Made by a program: the position numbers and the translations under genes. A stretch of DNA of 64,000 bases. Origin: Cuspidothrix issatschenkoi CHARLIE-1 (GTDB lineage Bacteria > Cyanobacteriota > Cyanobacteriia > Cyanobacteriales > Nostocaceae). Under the pieces are notes generated by a model. That model had not been told where the DNA came from. It saw only the letters and a program-made list of their open reading frames with translations, and made no database searches. The stretch covers positions 1 to 64,000 of the forward strand of contig NZ_PGEM01000037.1 of the NCBI RefSeq assembly GCF_002934005.1, given 5' to 3'. Positions 1 to 9,219 of the stretch are shown in pieces. The first letter of the stretch is position 1; every line of letters begins with the position of its first letter.

Positions 1-66
1 TTACGGCGAATAGTTAAAATAAGAAATTGTTGATCATATTGGGTTTTTCTATTTATCAACTTCTCT

Positions 67-1086
67 ATGTCCCAGGTATTGCTTCCCCCTTCGCTTCAAA
101 AAGACCTACCATTTACCGCACTTGCACCCATGCAAGATGTAACAAACCTCTGGTTTATGAAAGTCATTGCCCATTATGGTAGTCCTGACTACTTCTTTAC
201 CGAGTATTTCCGCGTCCATGATACCTCACGACTGAATTGTAAAATTCTGGCAGCAATTACCGAAAATGATACAGGTCGCCCCGTTTTTGCCCAAATGATT
301 GGCGAAAGTATTCCCGACTTAGTGAGAACAGCCAAGGAACTCTGTCAATATAATATTGCCGGGGTAGACTTAAATATGGGTTGTCCCGTACCTCGAATTT
401 ACCGCAAAAATGTTGGCGGCGGGTTGCTACGAGAACCGGAAACAGTGGATGAGATTTTGGGAGAATTGCGTGCTGCGGTGAATGATAAACCTTTAACAGT
501 GAAGATGCGCGTAGGCTTTGAAAATACAGATAACTTTTACAAAATACTAGATATAATCAATCGCCACAATATTGATTTACTGAGTTTACATGGTCGCACG
601 GTGAAAGAGATGTATCAGGGGGAAGTTAAGTATAATTTGATTGCGGAAGCGGTGCGGCAGGTTGATTGTCCAGTGCTGGCTAATGGTAATATTAACTCGG
701 CAAAAACTGCCCTAGAAGTGCTTTCTCAAACCGGGGCGGCGGGGGTGATGGTGGGACGTTGGGCAATTGGTAATCCTTGGATTTTTAATCAAATTCGCCA
801 GGCTTTAGGAGGGGAGCAGATTACACCAGTGCCTTTAGTAGAAGTACGTAACTATATTGAGCGTTTATGGCAAACTCCCACAGCGTCAACCATACCAGAG
901 AGAGCACGTGTAGGCTACTTGAAAATGTTCCTTAATTACATTGCTCTCAGTGTTGATACTGAAGGTCATTTTCTGCGGTTGATGCGAAAGGCACAAACGG
1001 AGTTAGAATTGTTTAATGTGTGCGATCGCTTTCTTGTTGTTGATATGAGCAAAACTTTAGCCCTAGCACCTTATTTGATGGTGTAA
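67..1086 (+). CDS. tRNA-dihydrouridine synthase family protein (Dus)
   Basis: FMN-dependent enzyme family that reduces uridines in the D-loop of tRNA. The 339-aa product has the expected TIM-barrel marks: the early FMN segment LAPMQDVTNLWF (about residues 19-30), the active-site motif DLNMGCPVPR with candidate catalytic Cys106, a GGGLL loop just after it, and VKMRVG near residue 145. GRTVKEMYQG and the later VMVGRWAIGNPW match FMN-phosphate binding regions of the family. The start is the first ATG, only 66 bp into the window, and the protein has normal family length. The family is clear, but the subgroup (DusA/B/C-like) and target position cannot be assigned by eye. Confidence 0.93.
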   Translation: MSQVLLPPSLQKDLPFTALAPMQDVTNLWFMKVIAHYGSPDYFFTEYFRVHDTSRLNCKILAAITENDTGRPVFAQMIGESIPDLVRTAKELCQYNIAGVDLNMGCPVPRIYRKNVGGGLLREPETVDEILGELRAAVNDKPLTVKMRVGFENTDNFYKILDIINRHNIDLLSLHGRTVKEMYQGEVKYNLIAEAVRQVDCPVLANGNINSAKTALEVLSQTGAAGVMVGRWAIGNPWIFNQIRQALGGEQITPVPLVEVRNYIERLWQTPTASTIPERARVGYLKMFLNYIALSVDTEGHFLRLMRKAQTELELFNVCDRFLVVDMSKTLALAPYLMV

Positions 1087-1282
1087 CTATTGAAAATGAG
1101 ACTATCAGCTTTAAAACTCCTTATTTACTTTTATCTAACGTCGGATGATTTTTACAGGCAGGGTGTCAGATATCAACAATCTGTTTATTTACAGGATTTA
1201 TGCAGTCTGACGCACCCTACAACTTATTACCTGTTGTATCAATTAAATACAGTTTTGACAATAAAAACAGAAAGTTAAACGA

Positions 1283-2863
1283 TTATTTTTTAATCAAATT
1301 CTCTTTTACTCCCATCACCGTAATTTCTCCCTGAATTCCATAACGACTGACTGCGGAAATGGCCACATTTTGAATTTGAGGATTAGTCAATAAATAGGAA
1401 GTTGTTTCTAAGGGTAAAATATTGGTTTTCCATTCATTGCCTATTTGAGTTTGTAACACCCATAACTGGGTTTTTTGCTGACCTTTGGCTTGCCAATTCA
1501 GTTGTAGCTGTCCTGATTTTTGGTCTTTAGTAATTGTTAATTCTGGTTTACCTGGTGGTTGATTATTCAACCAAGGATAAGCAGGAGTTAAAGCAGGTTG
1601 GGTATAAACTTCTTGGGGTAGTAAATTAGAAATTCCCCCTTTATTTTCTATCAAAGGTTTGATACTAAAGTGAATATGACCACCAGTACCAGCAAAACCT
1701 CTAGTTGTACGAATCTGATAGATTATTTCCTGGGCTGACCAATTTTGCTGAGATGGATTAGCTACACGACTGGTATAAAGTCCGGGGATAATCAGCCGAT
1801 TTTGATTATTTTGTGTTAACCACCAGTTAAGAAGAACCGGATAACTTTGGGCTGTTTGTTCAATGCGCCAATATAATTGAGGAGATAGGTAATCTAACCA
1901 ACCTTGTTGTAACCATTTGCGAGAATCTGCGTAGAGTTGTTCATAGGGATTAAAACCTGTACTGTTATTATTATTAGATATTTGGGGAGGATTGCCAGGT
2001 TTCCAAACACCAAAGGGACTAATACCAACTTTCACCCAAGGTTTTTGACTTTTAACTGTCTGATATATTCTTTGAATTAGTGTGTTGACATTTTCCCGTC
2101 GCCAATCACTGCGGTTTAGTTTACCACCGGAACTAACATATTTTTGCCAACTGGTTTGATCGGGAAATTCGATATTTTTTCCCTGTTTATCTTTTTCAGG
2201 ATAGGGGTAGAAATAATCATCAATATGAACACCGTCTATATCATAGCGGTTAATTACATCTTGAATTACTTTAATTGTCAGGTCTTGAACTGCTTTTTCT
2301 CCTGGATCTAACCAGAGATATTTACCATATTGCTTAACTAATTCTGGTTGAGTTTTGCTGATGTGCTTAGGAGAAATTGGTGATTTGGAACTGGCGTGAT
2401 AAGCCCGGTAGGGATTAAACCAAGCGTGTAATTCTAAACCCCGCTTATGTGCTTCCGTGACTGCAAACTCCAAAGGATCATAAAAAGGAGTTGGTGGTTT
2501 ACCCATTTGTCCGGTTATGGATTCAGACCAAGGATCATAGGGAGAATTATACAAGGCATCAGCCGCAGGACGGATTTGGAAAACTACCGCGTTGAGTTTC
2601 AAGGCTACAGCACGATCTAGAATAGCCAGGAGTTCTGTTTTTTGTTGCTGTGTGGTTAATCCTGATCTGGAAGGCCAATCTATATTTAATACTGTAGCAA
2701 TCCAAGCTCCCCGAAATTCTCTTGGGACCGTTGGGGGGATAATATTTTGAGAACTGAGTTTGATTTTTTGGGTTTGTGCTGGAACTGCGGTAGCAATTGT
2801 AGGAATTGCAGCACTAGAGGCGATCGCTAACAGTCCACTCAGAAGAATAGTTTTGATATTCAC
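1283..2863 (-). CDS. Secreted family-10-type glycosyl hydrolase-like protein (GHL10/DUF187)
   Basis: Predicted exported hydrolase of the GHL10 (DUF187, YngK-like) family, members of which are thought to act on cell-wall or surface glycans; the substrate here is unknown. The 526-aa product opens with a hydrophobic signal peptide ending near ATAVPAQ (about residue 30). It then shows the family block EFRGAWIATVLNIDWPSR, a TIM-barrel core with HAWFNPYRAY and DGVHIDDYFYPYP, and a barrel end near SPQLYWRIEQ. The last ~100 residues form a beta-rich domain resembling fibronectin type III. The start is GTG at 2863. It stands alone, transcribed away from the next gene. Confidence 0.88.
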   Translation of the reverse strand: MNIKTILLSGLLAIASSAAIPTIATAVPAQTQKIKLSSQNIIPPTVPREFRGAWIATVLNIDWPSRSGLTTQQQKTELLAILDRAVALKLNAVVFQIRPAADALYNSPYDPWSESITGQMGKPPTPFYDPLEFAVTEAHKRGLELHAWFNPYRAYHASSKSPISPKHISKTQPELVKQYGKYLWLDPGEKAVQDLTIKVIQDVINRYDIDGVHIDDYFYPYPEKDKQGKNIEFPDQTSWQKYVSSGGKLNRSDWRRENVNTLIQRIYQTVKSQKPWVKVGISPFGVWKPGNPPQISNNNNSTGFNPYEQLYADSRKWLQQGWLDYLSPQLYWRIEQTAQSYPVLLNWWLTQNNQNRLIIPGLYTSRVANPSQQNWSAQEIIYQIRTTRGFAGTGGHIHFSIKPLIENKGGISNLLPQEVYTQPALTPAYPWLNNQPPGKPELTITKDQKSGQLQLNWQAKGQQKTQLWVLQTQIGNEWKTNILPLETTSYLLTNPQIQNVAISAVSRYGIQGEITVMGVKENLIKK

Positions 2864-3036
2864 AATCTTGATATAGCAAGGGAACGGGGAACAGGTAACA
2901 AAGTTGTTGTAAGTATTTTAGTGTATGTTTATTAGATAAATTTTATCTTTTATTCTAGTACATACCGTTATAAAAAAATTTTTAGTTCATAATGTAAAAC
3001 AAACTGTATCATCTTTGATATCCAAATTTTTGGTAG

Positions 3037-4212
3037 TTGAAATTTTCAGTGTCAGCAATACTTAAAGATTCTACTCCATCCCCGCGCCTTGTTTCCCTCG
3101 ATGTCTTCCGGGGAATTGCGATCGCTTCTATGATCCTAGTTAATAATCCTGGTAGTTGGGATCACATATATCCGCCTTTAGAACACGCAGAATGGCATGG
3201 TTGCACACCCACAGATTTAGTATTTCCTTTTTTCCTATTTATTGTTGGTGTTGCAATGCCTTTTTCTTTAGCTAAATACACACCAGAAAACCGTCCTACT
3301 CCTCAAGTTTACACCCGGATTATTCGCCGAGGTTTGATATTATTTGCCTTGGGTTTGCTGTTAACTTTATCTACCATGTTACTTGATTTGCTATTTAAAG
3401 GTATAGCATTAGATTTCAGTACAATCCGAATCATGGGAGTTTTACAGCGCATTGGTTTAGCTTATGTTATTGCTGCTTTCGCTGTTCTCCAGCTACCCCA
3501 GCGCAGTTTGTGGATATTTGCAGGTGTTGTACTCATTGCTTATGGGGTGGCCATGCAACTAATTCCTGTTCCTGGTTATGGTGCGGGAAATTTAACAGCA
3601 GAAGGTAATTTAGGCGGTTATATTGACAGCATTTTATTAGGAAAAAAACACCTATATAAAGGTGGGCCATTTGATCCAGAAGGTTTATTTAGCACTTTAC
3701 CATCGGTGGTAACTGTGTTAATTGGTTATTTTACTGGTTTATGGTTAAAAAAACAGCCAGTTAAAAATCAAACTAGCATCAATTTATTGATTGTAGGTCT
3801 AGCTTTTTTAGTAATTGGAAAATTATGGGATTTTGTATTTCCCATTAATAAATCTTTGTGGACAAGTTCCTATGTTGTTTATACTGCTGGTTGGGCATTA
3901 TTAGTATTAGCTTTGTGTTATCAACTTGTAGAAGTACGGGGTTTAAAAAGATGGGGTTTTCCCTTAGAAGTCATGGGTTTAAATGCCATTTTTCTATTTG
4001 TTGGTTCGGGTTTGTTAGGTAGACTATTAATAAAAACTCCAATTGGTAATGGTACAAATGCCATATCTGTGAAAACTTGGATTTATCAAAACTGGTTTAG
4101 TGCTTGGGCTGGAGATTTGAATGGTTCGTTATTATTTGCGATCGCCAATGTTATATTATGGTGGGTAATACTTTATGGTATGTATCGCCGTCGTTGGTTT
4201 CTCAAAATTTAA
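3037..4212 (+). CDS. COG4299/DUF5009 membrane acyltransferase-like protein
   Basis: Polytopic membrane protein of the family that includes heparan-alpha-glucosaminide N-acetyltransferase homologues. In bacteria the acceptor is unknown. The N-terminus has the diagnostic RLVSLDVFRGIAIASMIL, NNPGSWDHIYPPLEHAEWHG (the conserved His region) and TPTDLVFPFFLFIVGVAM. Roughly ten hydrophobic segments follow, and the 391-aa length is normal. The open frame starts with TTG at 3037. GTG at 3049 is an equally plausible start, with no strong Shine-Dalgarno sequence for either. Its stop codon overlaps the stop of a decayed reading frame on the opposite strand. Confidence 0.85.
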   Translation: MKFSVSAILKDSTPSPRLVSLDVFRGIAIASMILVNNPGSWDHIYPPLEHAEWHGCTPTDLVFPFFLFIVGVAMPFSLAKYTPENRPTPQVYTRIIRRGLILFALGLLLTLSTMLLDLLFKGIALDFSTIRIMGVLQRIGLAYVIAAFAVLQLPQRSLWIFAGVVLIAYGVAMQLIPVPGYGAGNLTAEGNLGGYIDSILLGKKHLYKGGPFDPEGLFSTLPSVVTVLIGYFTGLWLKKQPVKNQTSINLLIVGLAFLVIGKLWDFVFPINKSLWTSSYVVYTAGWALLVLALCYQLVEVRGLKRWGFPLEVMGLNAIFLFVGSGLLGRLLIKTPIGNGTNAISVKTWIYQNWFSAWAGDLNGSLLFAIANVILWWVILYGMYRRRWFLKI

Positions 4213-4451
4213 TTATCAATTGCTAAAATAACAATATCTTCTGGGGGATTGATCGGTTCAGGAAGTTGAAACCAAGTTGTTACCACTTGATTTTCCATCC
4301 ATTCCACCTCAACATCGCCAGCAAAGCTGAGTAATGCTGCCATCAAGGCAGAAGTACTACTAAGAGGATGATGTAAGCCTAATCCTCTGTGACACTGCTT
4401 TCCTGATTTACCACCAGAAGCGGATTTTTTAGTTAAGCTAGATATAGGCTC
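4209..4451 (-). pseudogene. Decayed reading frame, possible CHASE2/sensor-protein remnant
   Basis: An open stretch of about 80 codons without a credible start. Its end reads TTWFQLPEPINPPEDIVILA and then stops. The PPEDIVILAID portion resembles the conserved beginning of CHASE2 sensory domains, which in intact proteins continues for hundreds of residues. The part before it (GLGLHHPLSSTSALMAALLS, then a GDVEVEW stretch) has protein-like composition but I do not recognise it. The frame stops exactly where the neighbouring convergent gene ends. I interpret this as a gene fragment truncated by deletion. An uncharacterised small gene is the alternative. Confidence 0.3.
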
Positions 4452-4542
4452 TTATGCCATATTATGTTACTGATTAGTTTAAGTACAACACTTTTATTGA
4501 TTCAGAAACCAGTTCGACTACAAAAAACTACAAGTTTAAGAC

Positions 4543-4707
4543 TTAAATGACCATTTTATCCCCTAATCCACTATTGTCTAATTCCCCGACCAGATGTACA
4601 AGTACATTTCCTGGAAAAGAACTTGATACAGATACATCTCCGCCACTATGTGACTGAATCTGCCTGGTAATACCCGATAGGGGTAATTGTAATAAAAATT
4701 TATATAG
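4543..4707 (-). pseudogene. Histidine-kinase ATPase-domain remnant
   Basis: A 55-codon open stretch with no start codon, reading LPLSGITRQIQSHSGGDVSV followed by SSSFPGN and ending in a stop. It resembles the end of a HATPase_c domain, where intact proteins have GLGLxIxRxIxxxHGGxIxVxS plus a glycine-rich loop. The first glycines are lost (LPLS instead of LGLS) and the remaining kinase is absent. It lies about 90 bp upstream, in the minus direction, of another decayed frame, so both may derive from one lost two-component sensor. This is a resemblance judged by eye. Confidence 0.35.
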
Positions 4708-5141
4708 CTATCATCAACTTATTCAAACTGGTATCATAGAGTATTGTGCAAATATTAGTGGTTCATTTAGGATATCCTAGATCCGTATCCTCAATGGACA
4801 TGTCTATGTCCTCAAGGATAGATAATTGACCCCAGTTATCTCTAAAGTTGATGTAAAAGTCTATTGCTGGATGTTAGGCTATACTCTACTACAAGTCCTA
4901 TATTATACCTCTTTAGGAGTAAAATCGCATATTATCTAGACCACATTCCTGCTAGTATGTCAATTTTTTTGGTAGATTTTGATCAGTGAACATCCTTATT
5001 AAGTAATGGAGGTGAAAGGAGTTAAATAATTTCGATCTCGACTTGGATATTTGATCCAAAATTTTGGTTTAAAAGAGGTAAGATAATAGCTATACATAAT
5101 TATGTACCTTAAAGATATTAGCGAAATTACCACTTGATAAT
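4708..5141. other. Gene-free, AT-rich decayed region
   Basis: No convincing coding frame on either strand. The stretch contains a small inverted repeat around GAGGATACGG-like sequence near 4770-4830 (TAGGATATCCTA, GGACATGTC and their neighbours) and a purine-rich GGAGGTGAAAGGAG at about 5008-5021 without a following open frame. It probably represents degenerated DNA between the sensor remnants and the NYN gene. Confidence 0.4.
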
Positions 5142-5150
5142 TGCTATAAT
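5142..5150 (+). promoter_or_regulatory. Extended -10 promoter for the NYN gene
   Basis: TGCTATAAT is a perfect extended -10 (TGn plus TATAAT), 49 bp before the NYN gene start, with no good -35 hexamer in the right place. This suits an extended -10 sigma-70-type promoter giving a leader of about 40 nt. Confidence 0.45.
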
Positions 5151-5198
5151 CTATTCTTCCCTCTAATCATTCTTATCTATTATTAGGTGTAAATTTTT

Positions 5199-5720
5199 AT
5201 GGGTTCTCCAATGAATCGTCTGTCTATTTTTGTAGACGGAAACAATATGTTCTATGCTCAACAAAAAAATGGTTGGTTTTTTGATCCCCGTCGCGTTTTA
5301 GAATACTTTAAATACGAACAGTCAGAAACTACGTTAATCAATGCCTTTTGGTATACTGGATTAAAAGACCCCCAAGATCAAAGAGGTTTCCGTGATGCCC
5401 TCATCAGTTTAGGATATACAGTCCGCACCAAAATCCTCAAAGAATATTATGATGATGCTTCTGGTCGGTACTCGCAAAAAGCGAATTTAGATATTGAAAT
5501 TGTCGTTGATATGTTTAATACAGTAGATCAATATGACAGAGTTGTGTTATTCAGTGGAGATGGTGATTTTGAAAGAGCTATTGAACTCTTACGCTCCAAG
5601 AATACGCACATTACAGTAGTATCAACAGAAGGAATGATTGCTAGAGAGCTACGTAATGCTACTGATAGATATATAGACCTGAACGATATAAGAGACAGAA
5701 TAGAAAAAACTGACGGTTAA
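5199..5720 (+). CDS. NYN-domain (LabA/DUF88-like) protein
   Basis: Small PIN-like/NYN-fold protein, a family of predicted metal-dependent ribonucleases. The cyanobacterial member LabA acts in circadian output, but orthology is not shown here. The 173-aa sequence has the conserved acidic residues: SIFVDGNNMFYA near the N-terminus, ANLDIEIVVDMFN in the middle and VLFSGDGDFERAIELL near residue 120. The end, ITVVSTEGMIARELRNATD, is typical. ATG 5199 has AGGTG 11 nt upstream. ATG 5211 (MNRLSIFVDG) is a common family start and is the alternative. The gene is monocistronic, between an extended -10 promoter and a long-armed inverted repeat. Confidence 0.9.
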   Translation: MGSPMNRLSIFVDGNNMFYAQQKNGWFFDPRRVLEYFKYEQSETTLINAFWYTGLKDPQDQRGFRDALISLGYTVRTKILKEYYDDASGRYSQKANLDIEIVVDMFNTVDQYDRVVLFSGDGDFERAIELLRSKNTHITVVSTEGMIARELRNATDRYIDLNDIRDRIEKTDG

Positions 5721-5817
5721 TCACCTTAGTATTTATTTACAAATCTCCAGGTTAAAAACTAAAACTGATAGTTCAAGTTATTTTGTGAGTATTCAGCCAT
5801 AGCGCTCGTTCATACCC

Positions 5818-5887
5818 AGATCCCCGACTTCTTTGATTAATTGTGTCCATAAATGATAAATTGATCACAGAAGTCGGGGATCTTTTT
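5818..5887 (+). terminator. Long-loop inverted repeat followed by T-run
   Basis: Perfect 15-bp arms AGATCCCCGACTTCT (5818-5832) and AGAAGTCGGGGATCT (5869-5883) enclose a 36-nt loop and are followed by TTTT. It can act as terminator downstream of the NYN gene. The long loop and a related core (AGATCCCC/GGGGATCT) at 36350-36378 also fit a dispersed palindromic repeat. Confidence 0.5.
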
Positions 5888-5946
5888 ACCTCACCTGAAT
5901 TCTTACGTTATGCAGTCCATTCTCCTAACTAACCGAGGTTAAGCTC

Positions 5947-7539
5947 ATGAGCAAACAAGCCGATAGAATTATCATCTTTGACACCACATTGCGAGATGGA
6001 GAACAGTGTCCAGGAGCAACTCTTAACATAGACGAAAAGCTAGTTATTGCCAAGCAACTAGCGCGTTTAGGAGTAGATATTATTGAAGCTGGTTTTGCTT
6101 TTGCTAGTCCTGGGGATTTTGAGGCAGTGAGCAAAATTGCTCAAATAGTGGGTACAGAAAATGGCCCGGTAATTTGTAGTTTGGCCAGAGCTAGACACGA
6201 TGATATTAAAGCGGCGGCGGCGGCGATCAAACCTGCGGCTAAAGGTAGAATTCACACTTTTATTGCTACCTCTAATATTCACCTGGAATATAAGTTAAAA
6301 AAGACCAAACCAGAAGTAATTGCGATCGCTGAAGAAATGGTAGCCTATGCCAAAAGCTTCACCGATGATGTCGAATTTTCTCCTGAAGATGCCGGACGAT
6401 CTGATCCAGAATTTTTGTATGAAGTATTGGAAAGAGCGATCGCAGCCGGGGCAACAACTGTTAACATTCCTGATACTGTAGGTTACACCACACCCAGCGA
6501 ATTTGGGGCAATCATTAAAGGCATTACCGAAAACGTCCCCAACATTGACAAAGCCATTATTTCCGTTCACGGTCATAACGATTTAGGTTTAGCAGTTGCT
6601 AACTTTTTAGAATCTGTGAAAAATGGTGCTCGTCAACTAGAATGTACCATCAATGGGATTGGTGAAAGAGCGGGAAATGCCGCCTTAGAAGAATTAGTCA
6701 TGGCTTTGCACGTCCGCAGACAATATTTTAATCCCTTCTTGGGACGGGCTGAAAATTCCGAAGCACCACTCACCAATATTGACACCAAACAAATCTATAA
6801 AACCTCCCGTTTGGTTTCCAATTTAACGGGAATGTTGGTGCAACCAAATAAAGCCATTGTCGGTGCAAATGCCTTTGCCCATGAATCTGGAATTCATCAA
6901 GATGGAGTTTTGAAAAATAAACTCACTTATGAAATCATGGATGCCCAATTGATTGGTTTATCCGATAATCAAATAGTATTGGGTAAACATTCCGGGAGAA
7001 ATGCTTTCCGTACCCGCTTGAAAGAATTGGGCTTTGAACTGTCAGAAAATGACCTGAATAAAGCCTTTGTGCGGTTTAAAGAAGTGGCAGATAAAAAGAA
7101 AGAAATCTCTGATTGGGATTTGGAAGCCATTGTTAACGACGAAATCCAACAAGCACCAGATTTATTTAAAGTAGAGTTAGTACAGGTTTCCTGTGGTAGT
7201 AATGCTCAACCTACGGCTACAGTAACATTACGCACTCCTGACGGACAAGAATTAACTGACGCAGCTATTGGTACGGGTCCAGTAGATGCAGTATATAAAG
7301 CTATTAATCGAGTAGTGAATGTACCGAATGAATTGATTGAGTTTTCTGTGCAATCAGTCACCGGGGGTATTGATGCTTTAGGGGAGGTAACAATTCGTTT
7401 ACGCCATCAATCCCGTGTATTTTCAGGTCATGCAGCCAATACAGACATTATTGTGGCATCGGCTCAGGCTTATGTGAATGCACTGAATAGATTGTATGCT
7501 GCATTAGAGCAAGGATCTAAAACGGAAGTAACAGCTTAA
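5947..7539 (+). CDS. leuA: 2-isopropylmalate synthase
   Basis: Condenses acetyl-CoA with 2-oxoisovalerate in the first committed step of leucine synthesis. The 530-aa product has the DRE-TIM barrel signature [17 protein letters not shown] (residues 10-26), the metal-binding [13 protein letters not shown], the [14 protein letters not shown] block, and HESGIHQDG of the subdomain. The C-terminal ~130 residues correspond to the leucine-feedback regulatory domain ([25 protein letters not shown]). Length and organisation match bacterial LeuA, which separates it from the shorter LeuA-like enzyme at 39938. The start ATG lies just after GAGGTTAAG. A good intrinsic terminator follows. Confidence 0.97.
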   Translation: MSKQADRIIIFDTTLRDGEQCPGATLNIDEKLVIAKQLARLGVDIIEAGFAFASPGDFEAVSKIAQIVGTENGPVICSLARARHDDIKAAAAAIKPAAKGRIHTFIATSNIHLEYKLKKTKPEVIAIAEEMVAYAKSFTDDVEFSPEDAGRSDPEFLYEVLERAIAAGATTVNIPDTVGYTTPSEFGAIIKGITENVPNIDKAIISVHGHNDLGLAVANFLESVKNGARQLECTINGIGERAGNAALEELVMALHVRRQYFNPFLGRAENSEAPLTNIDTKQIYKTSRLVSNLTGMLVQPNKAIVGANAFAHESGIHQDGVLKNKLTYEIMDAQLIGLSDNQIVLGKHSGRNAFRTRLKELGFELSENDLNKAFVRFKEVADKKKEISDWDLEAIVNDEIQQAPDLFKVELVQVSCGSNAQPTATVTLRTPDGQELTDAAIGTGPVDAVYKAINRVVNVPNELIEFSVQSVTGGIDALGEVTIRLRHQSRVFSGHAANTDIIVASAQAYVNALNRLYAALEQGSKTEVTA

Positions 7540-7564
7540 AAGATGTAAATAGTTGTTTATCCTT

Positions 7565-7597
7565 ATCAAGCCACATTAATGTGGTTTGATTTTTTTA
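7565..7597 (+). terminator. Intrinsic terminator of leuA
   Basis: A 12-bp stem (ATCAAGCCACAT with ATGTGGTTTGAT, one G-T pair) and a 2-nt loop, followed by seven T, 26 bp after the leuA stop codon. Confidence 0.85.
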
Positions 7598-7614
7598 TGG
7601 GCGTTAAGTAATAT

Positions 7615-7724
7615 CATGTCCGGTTGAATACTTATCATATATGTTGAGGCTAGTAATGGGTAATTAGTAATTGGTAAAAAGCAATACAATTATGAACTAT
7701 ATCGTAAGTGATTAAACGGACATG
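7615..7724. mobile_element. 110-bp MITE-like element
   Basis: Imperfect terminal inverted repeats of about 27 bp: CATGTCCGGTTGAATACTTA at the left and, read on the other strand, CATGTCCGTTTAATCACTTA at the right. The interior is non-coding and contains TAATTAGTAATTGGTAA. Size and structure match a miniature inverted-repeat transposable element, and no transposase is present. It fills most of the gap between leuA and the next gene. Confidence 0.6.
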
Positions 7725-7806
7725 GTACAAAGTAAAGATTTTTACCATTTTGATAAAAATGGAATTACATAATCTTTTATGCTAATTAAGGTTGTTTTTA
7801 GCACGT

Positions 7807-7837
7807 AATACCAATTTTCTATGAATCGGTATTTTTT
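7807..7837 (+). terminator. Hairpin with T-run
   Basis: AATACCAATT and AATCGGTATT form a 10-bp stem with one mismatch, followed by TTTTT on the plus strand. It sits just past the 3' end of the minus-strand coiled-coil gene, so it may only block read-through coming from the leuA side. Confidence 0.35.
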
Positions 7838-7861
7838 GCTTAAGTCCAATTAACAGAGAAT

Positions 7862-8557
7862 TCATCTCTTTTTAGGGTTATTACCATGACGTTGTGGGGA
7901 ATTATCTCCGCGTAATTGTTTACGACCATTAGTAATAATTTGGAGTATGGAGTGAATATCCTGTTCAATATTGCCTAGTACATTATCAGCGTATTGATCA
8001 GCACCATCTTCGATTTCTTGAGCTTGAGCGATCGCAGTTTGGCGCATTTCTTCTAATTCTTGTTGACAAGCGCGACGTTTGCGGTCAATCTCATCCAATG
8101 TGTCCTGCATCATTGCTTCACAATCTTGCTGCACTTGTCGCCGCAATTGGTCAGCCTCTCGCCGGGCTTGCTCGATAATGTCACTTTCTAACAAAATTTG
8201 CGATCTTTTGGCCTGGGCTACATCTACAACTTGTTGTCCATATTCTTCCGCTTCTTGAAGAATTTCCTGTTTTTGTGCCAGAATATCTAGTGCTTCCTGA
8301 AAAGCAGGAGGTAAAGAAAGACGGATAAAATCCAGGTGTTCGAGTAATTTATCTTCATCTACTAGGGTGCGTCCTGTTAGTGGAATTCTCAAACTAGAGA
8401 GAATCATTTCCTCTAAACGGTCTATTTCTGCCTGAATATCTATTCCGATGGTTGGTGTGGAACTGCCATTTTCGGGGACTCCATAGAGATAATCTCGTCG
8501 GGTGGAGTGACTGCCATTGTGGTTGGATTCGATACTAGAGACTTTTGGTTGTAGCAT
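7862..8557 (-). CDS. DivIVA/ATP-synthase-b-like coiled-coil protein
   Basis: 231-aa soluble protein of unknown precise role, conserved next to coaD in cyanobacteria to my recollection. After a disordered, polar N-terminus (about residues 1-40) comes [18 protein letters not shown] long heptad-like coiled coil then runs from about residue 85 to 205 ([37 protein letters not shown]). It ends in a basic tail, NNPKKR. Such sequences are usually annotated as DivIVA-domain or F0-subunit-b-like. The first 118 bp overlap the 3' end of coaD in another frame. The next in-frame ATG is at residue 51, so the long overlap is probably real. Confidence 0.75.
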   Translation of the reverse strand: MLQPKVSSIESNHNGSHSTRRDYLYGVPENGSSTPTIGIDIQAEIDRLEEMILSSLRIPLTGRTLVDEDKLLEHLDFIRLSLPPAFQEALDILAQKQEILQEAEEYGQQVVDVAQAKRSQILLESDIIEQARREADQLRRQVQQDCEAMMQDTLDEIDRKRRACQQELEEMRQTAIAQAQEIEDGADQYADNVLGNIEQDIHSILQIITNGRKQLRGDNSPQRHGNNPKKR

Positions 8558-9018
8558 TTGTATATATCTAGGGCAATATGTGGGGGAACAAGATGATCAA
8601 CAGAACCGCCAAACCTGGCAATCTCTTTTACCACACTACTACTTAAAAAACTATACTCATTTGATGTTGCCAGAAAAACTGTCTCAATTTGAGTAGACAG
8701 CGTTTTATTAGTGTGAGCCATTTGTAACTCAATTTCAAAGTCAGAAACCGCTCTTAACCCCCGTAACAAAACTTGCGCTTGTTGCATTTGGGCATATTCT
8801 ACGGTTAAACCATGAAAACTGTCCACTGACACATTTGGTAAATGTTGTGTACATAGCTGAATTTGTAATAATCTTTGCTCCACCGTAAATAATGGGGTTT
8901 TATTAGGATTTCGGAGGACGGCAACTATCACCTGTTTAAATAGGCGACTACCGCGCTCTATTATGTCTAGGTGTCCCAAGGTGATCGGGTCAAAACTACC
9001 AGGATAAATAGCAATCAC
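8440..9018 (-). CDS. coaD: Phosphopantetheine adenylyltransferase
   Basis: Transfers AMP to 4'-phosphopantetheine, the penultimate step of coenzyme A synthesis. Nucleotidyltransferase signatures are complete: [18 protein letters not shown] (T/HxGH motif) at the N-terminus, [14 protein letters not shown] near residue 90, and [15 protein letters not shown] with FLSSS near residue 127. The catalytic core ends around residue 165. The usual length is ~160 aa, so residues 166-192 (low complexity, ending MAVPHQPSE) are an extension encoded in the overlap with the downstream coiled-coil gene. This suggests coupled expression of the two. Confidence 0.96.
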   Translation of the reverse strand: MIAIYPGSFDPITLGHLDIIERGSRLFKQVIVAVLRNPNKTPLFTVEQRLLQIQLCTQHLPNVSVDSFHGLTVEYAQMQQAQVLLRGLRAVSDFEIELQMAHTNKTLSTQIETVFLATSNEYSFLSSSVVKEIARFGGSVDHLVPPHIALDIYKCYNQKSLVSNPTTMAVTPPDEIISMESPKMAVPHQPSE

Positions 9019-9219
9019 AATGTTATTTTAGGTAATTATATTAACAGCTTTTGCACAGAACTTAATTGAATCTAACATCTGATGTTTCAGAATTGGCAAT
9101 AATGGCAGGGGATCAGGAGGCTGAGGAGATATGAGATAATGTACACTACTCTTGCTTCTTACCTTTTGCCTTCCTTAATTTCCTTCCCATAAACTTCATA
9201 TTCCTATAGGTAATTTTGC

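Noticed and set aside
1090-1278. 62-codon ORF directly after the dus gene
   Set aside because: It starts 4 bp after dus but has no recognisable family and unnatural composition, and it contains a dispersed-repeat-like CTGACGCACCCTACAAC string. I treat it as spacer.
7862-8557. ATP synthase subunit b
   Set aside because: It lacks the N-terminal membrane helix and no atp genes are nearby. Only the coiled coil is similar.
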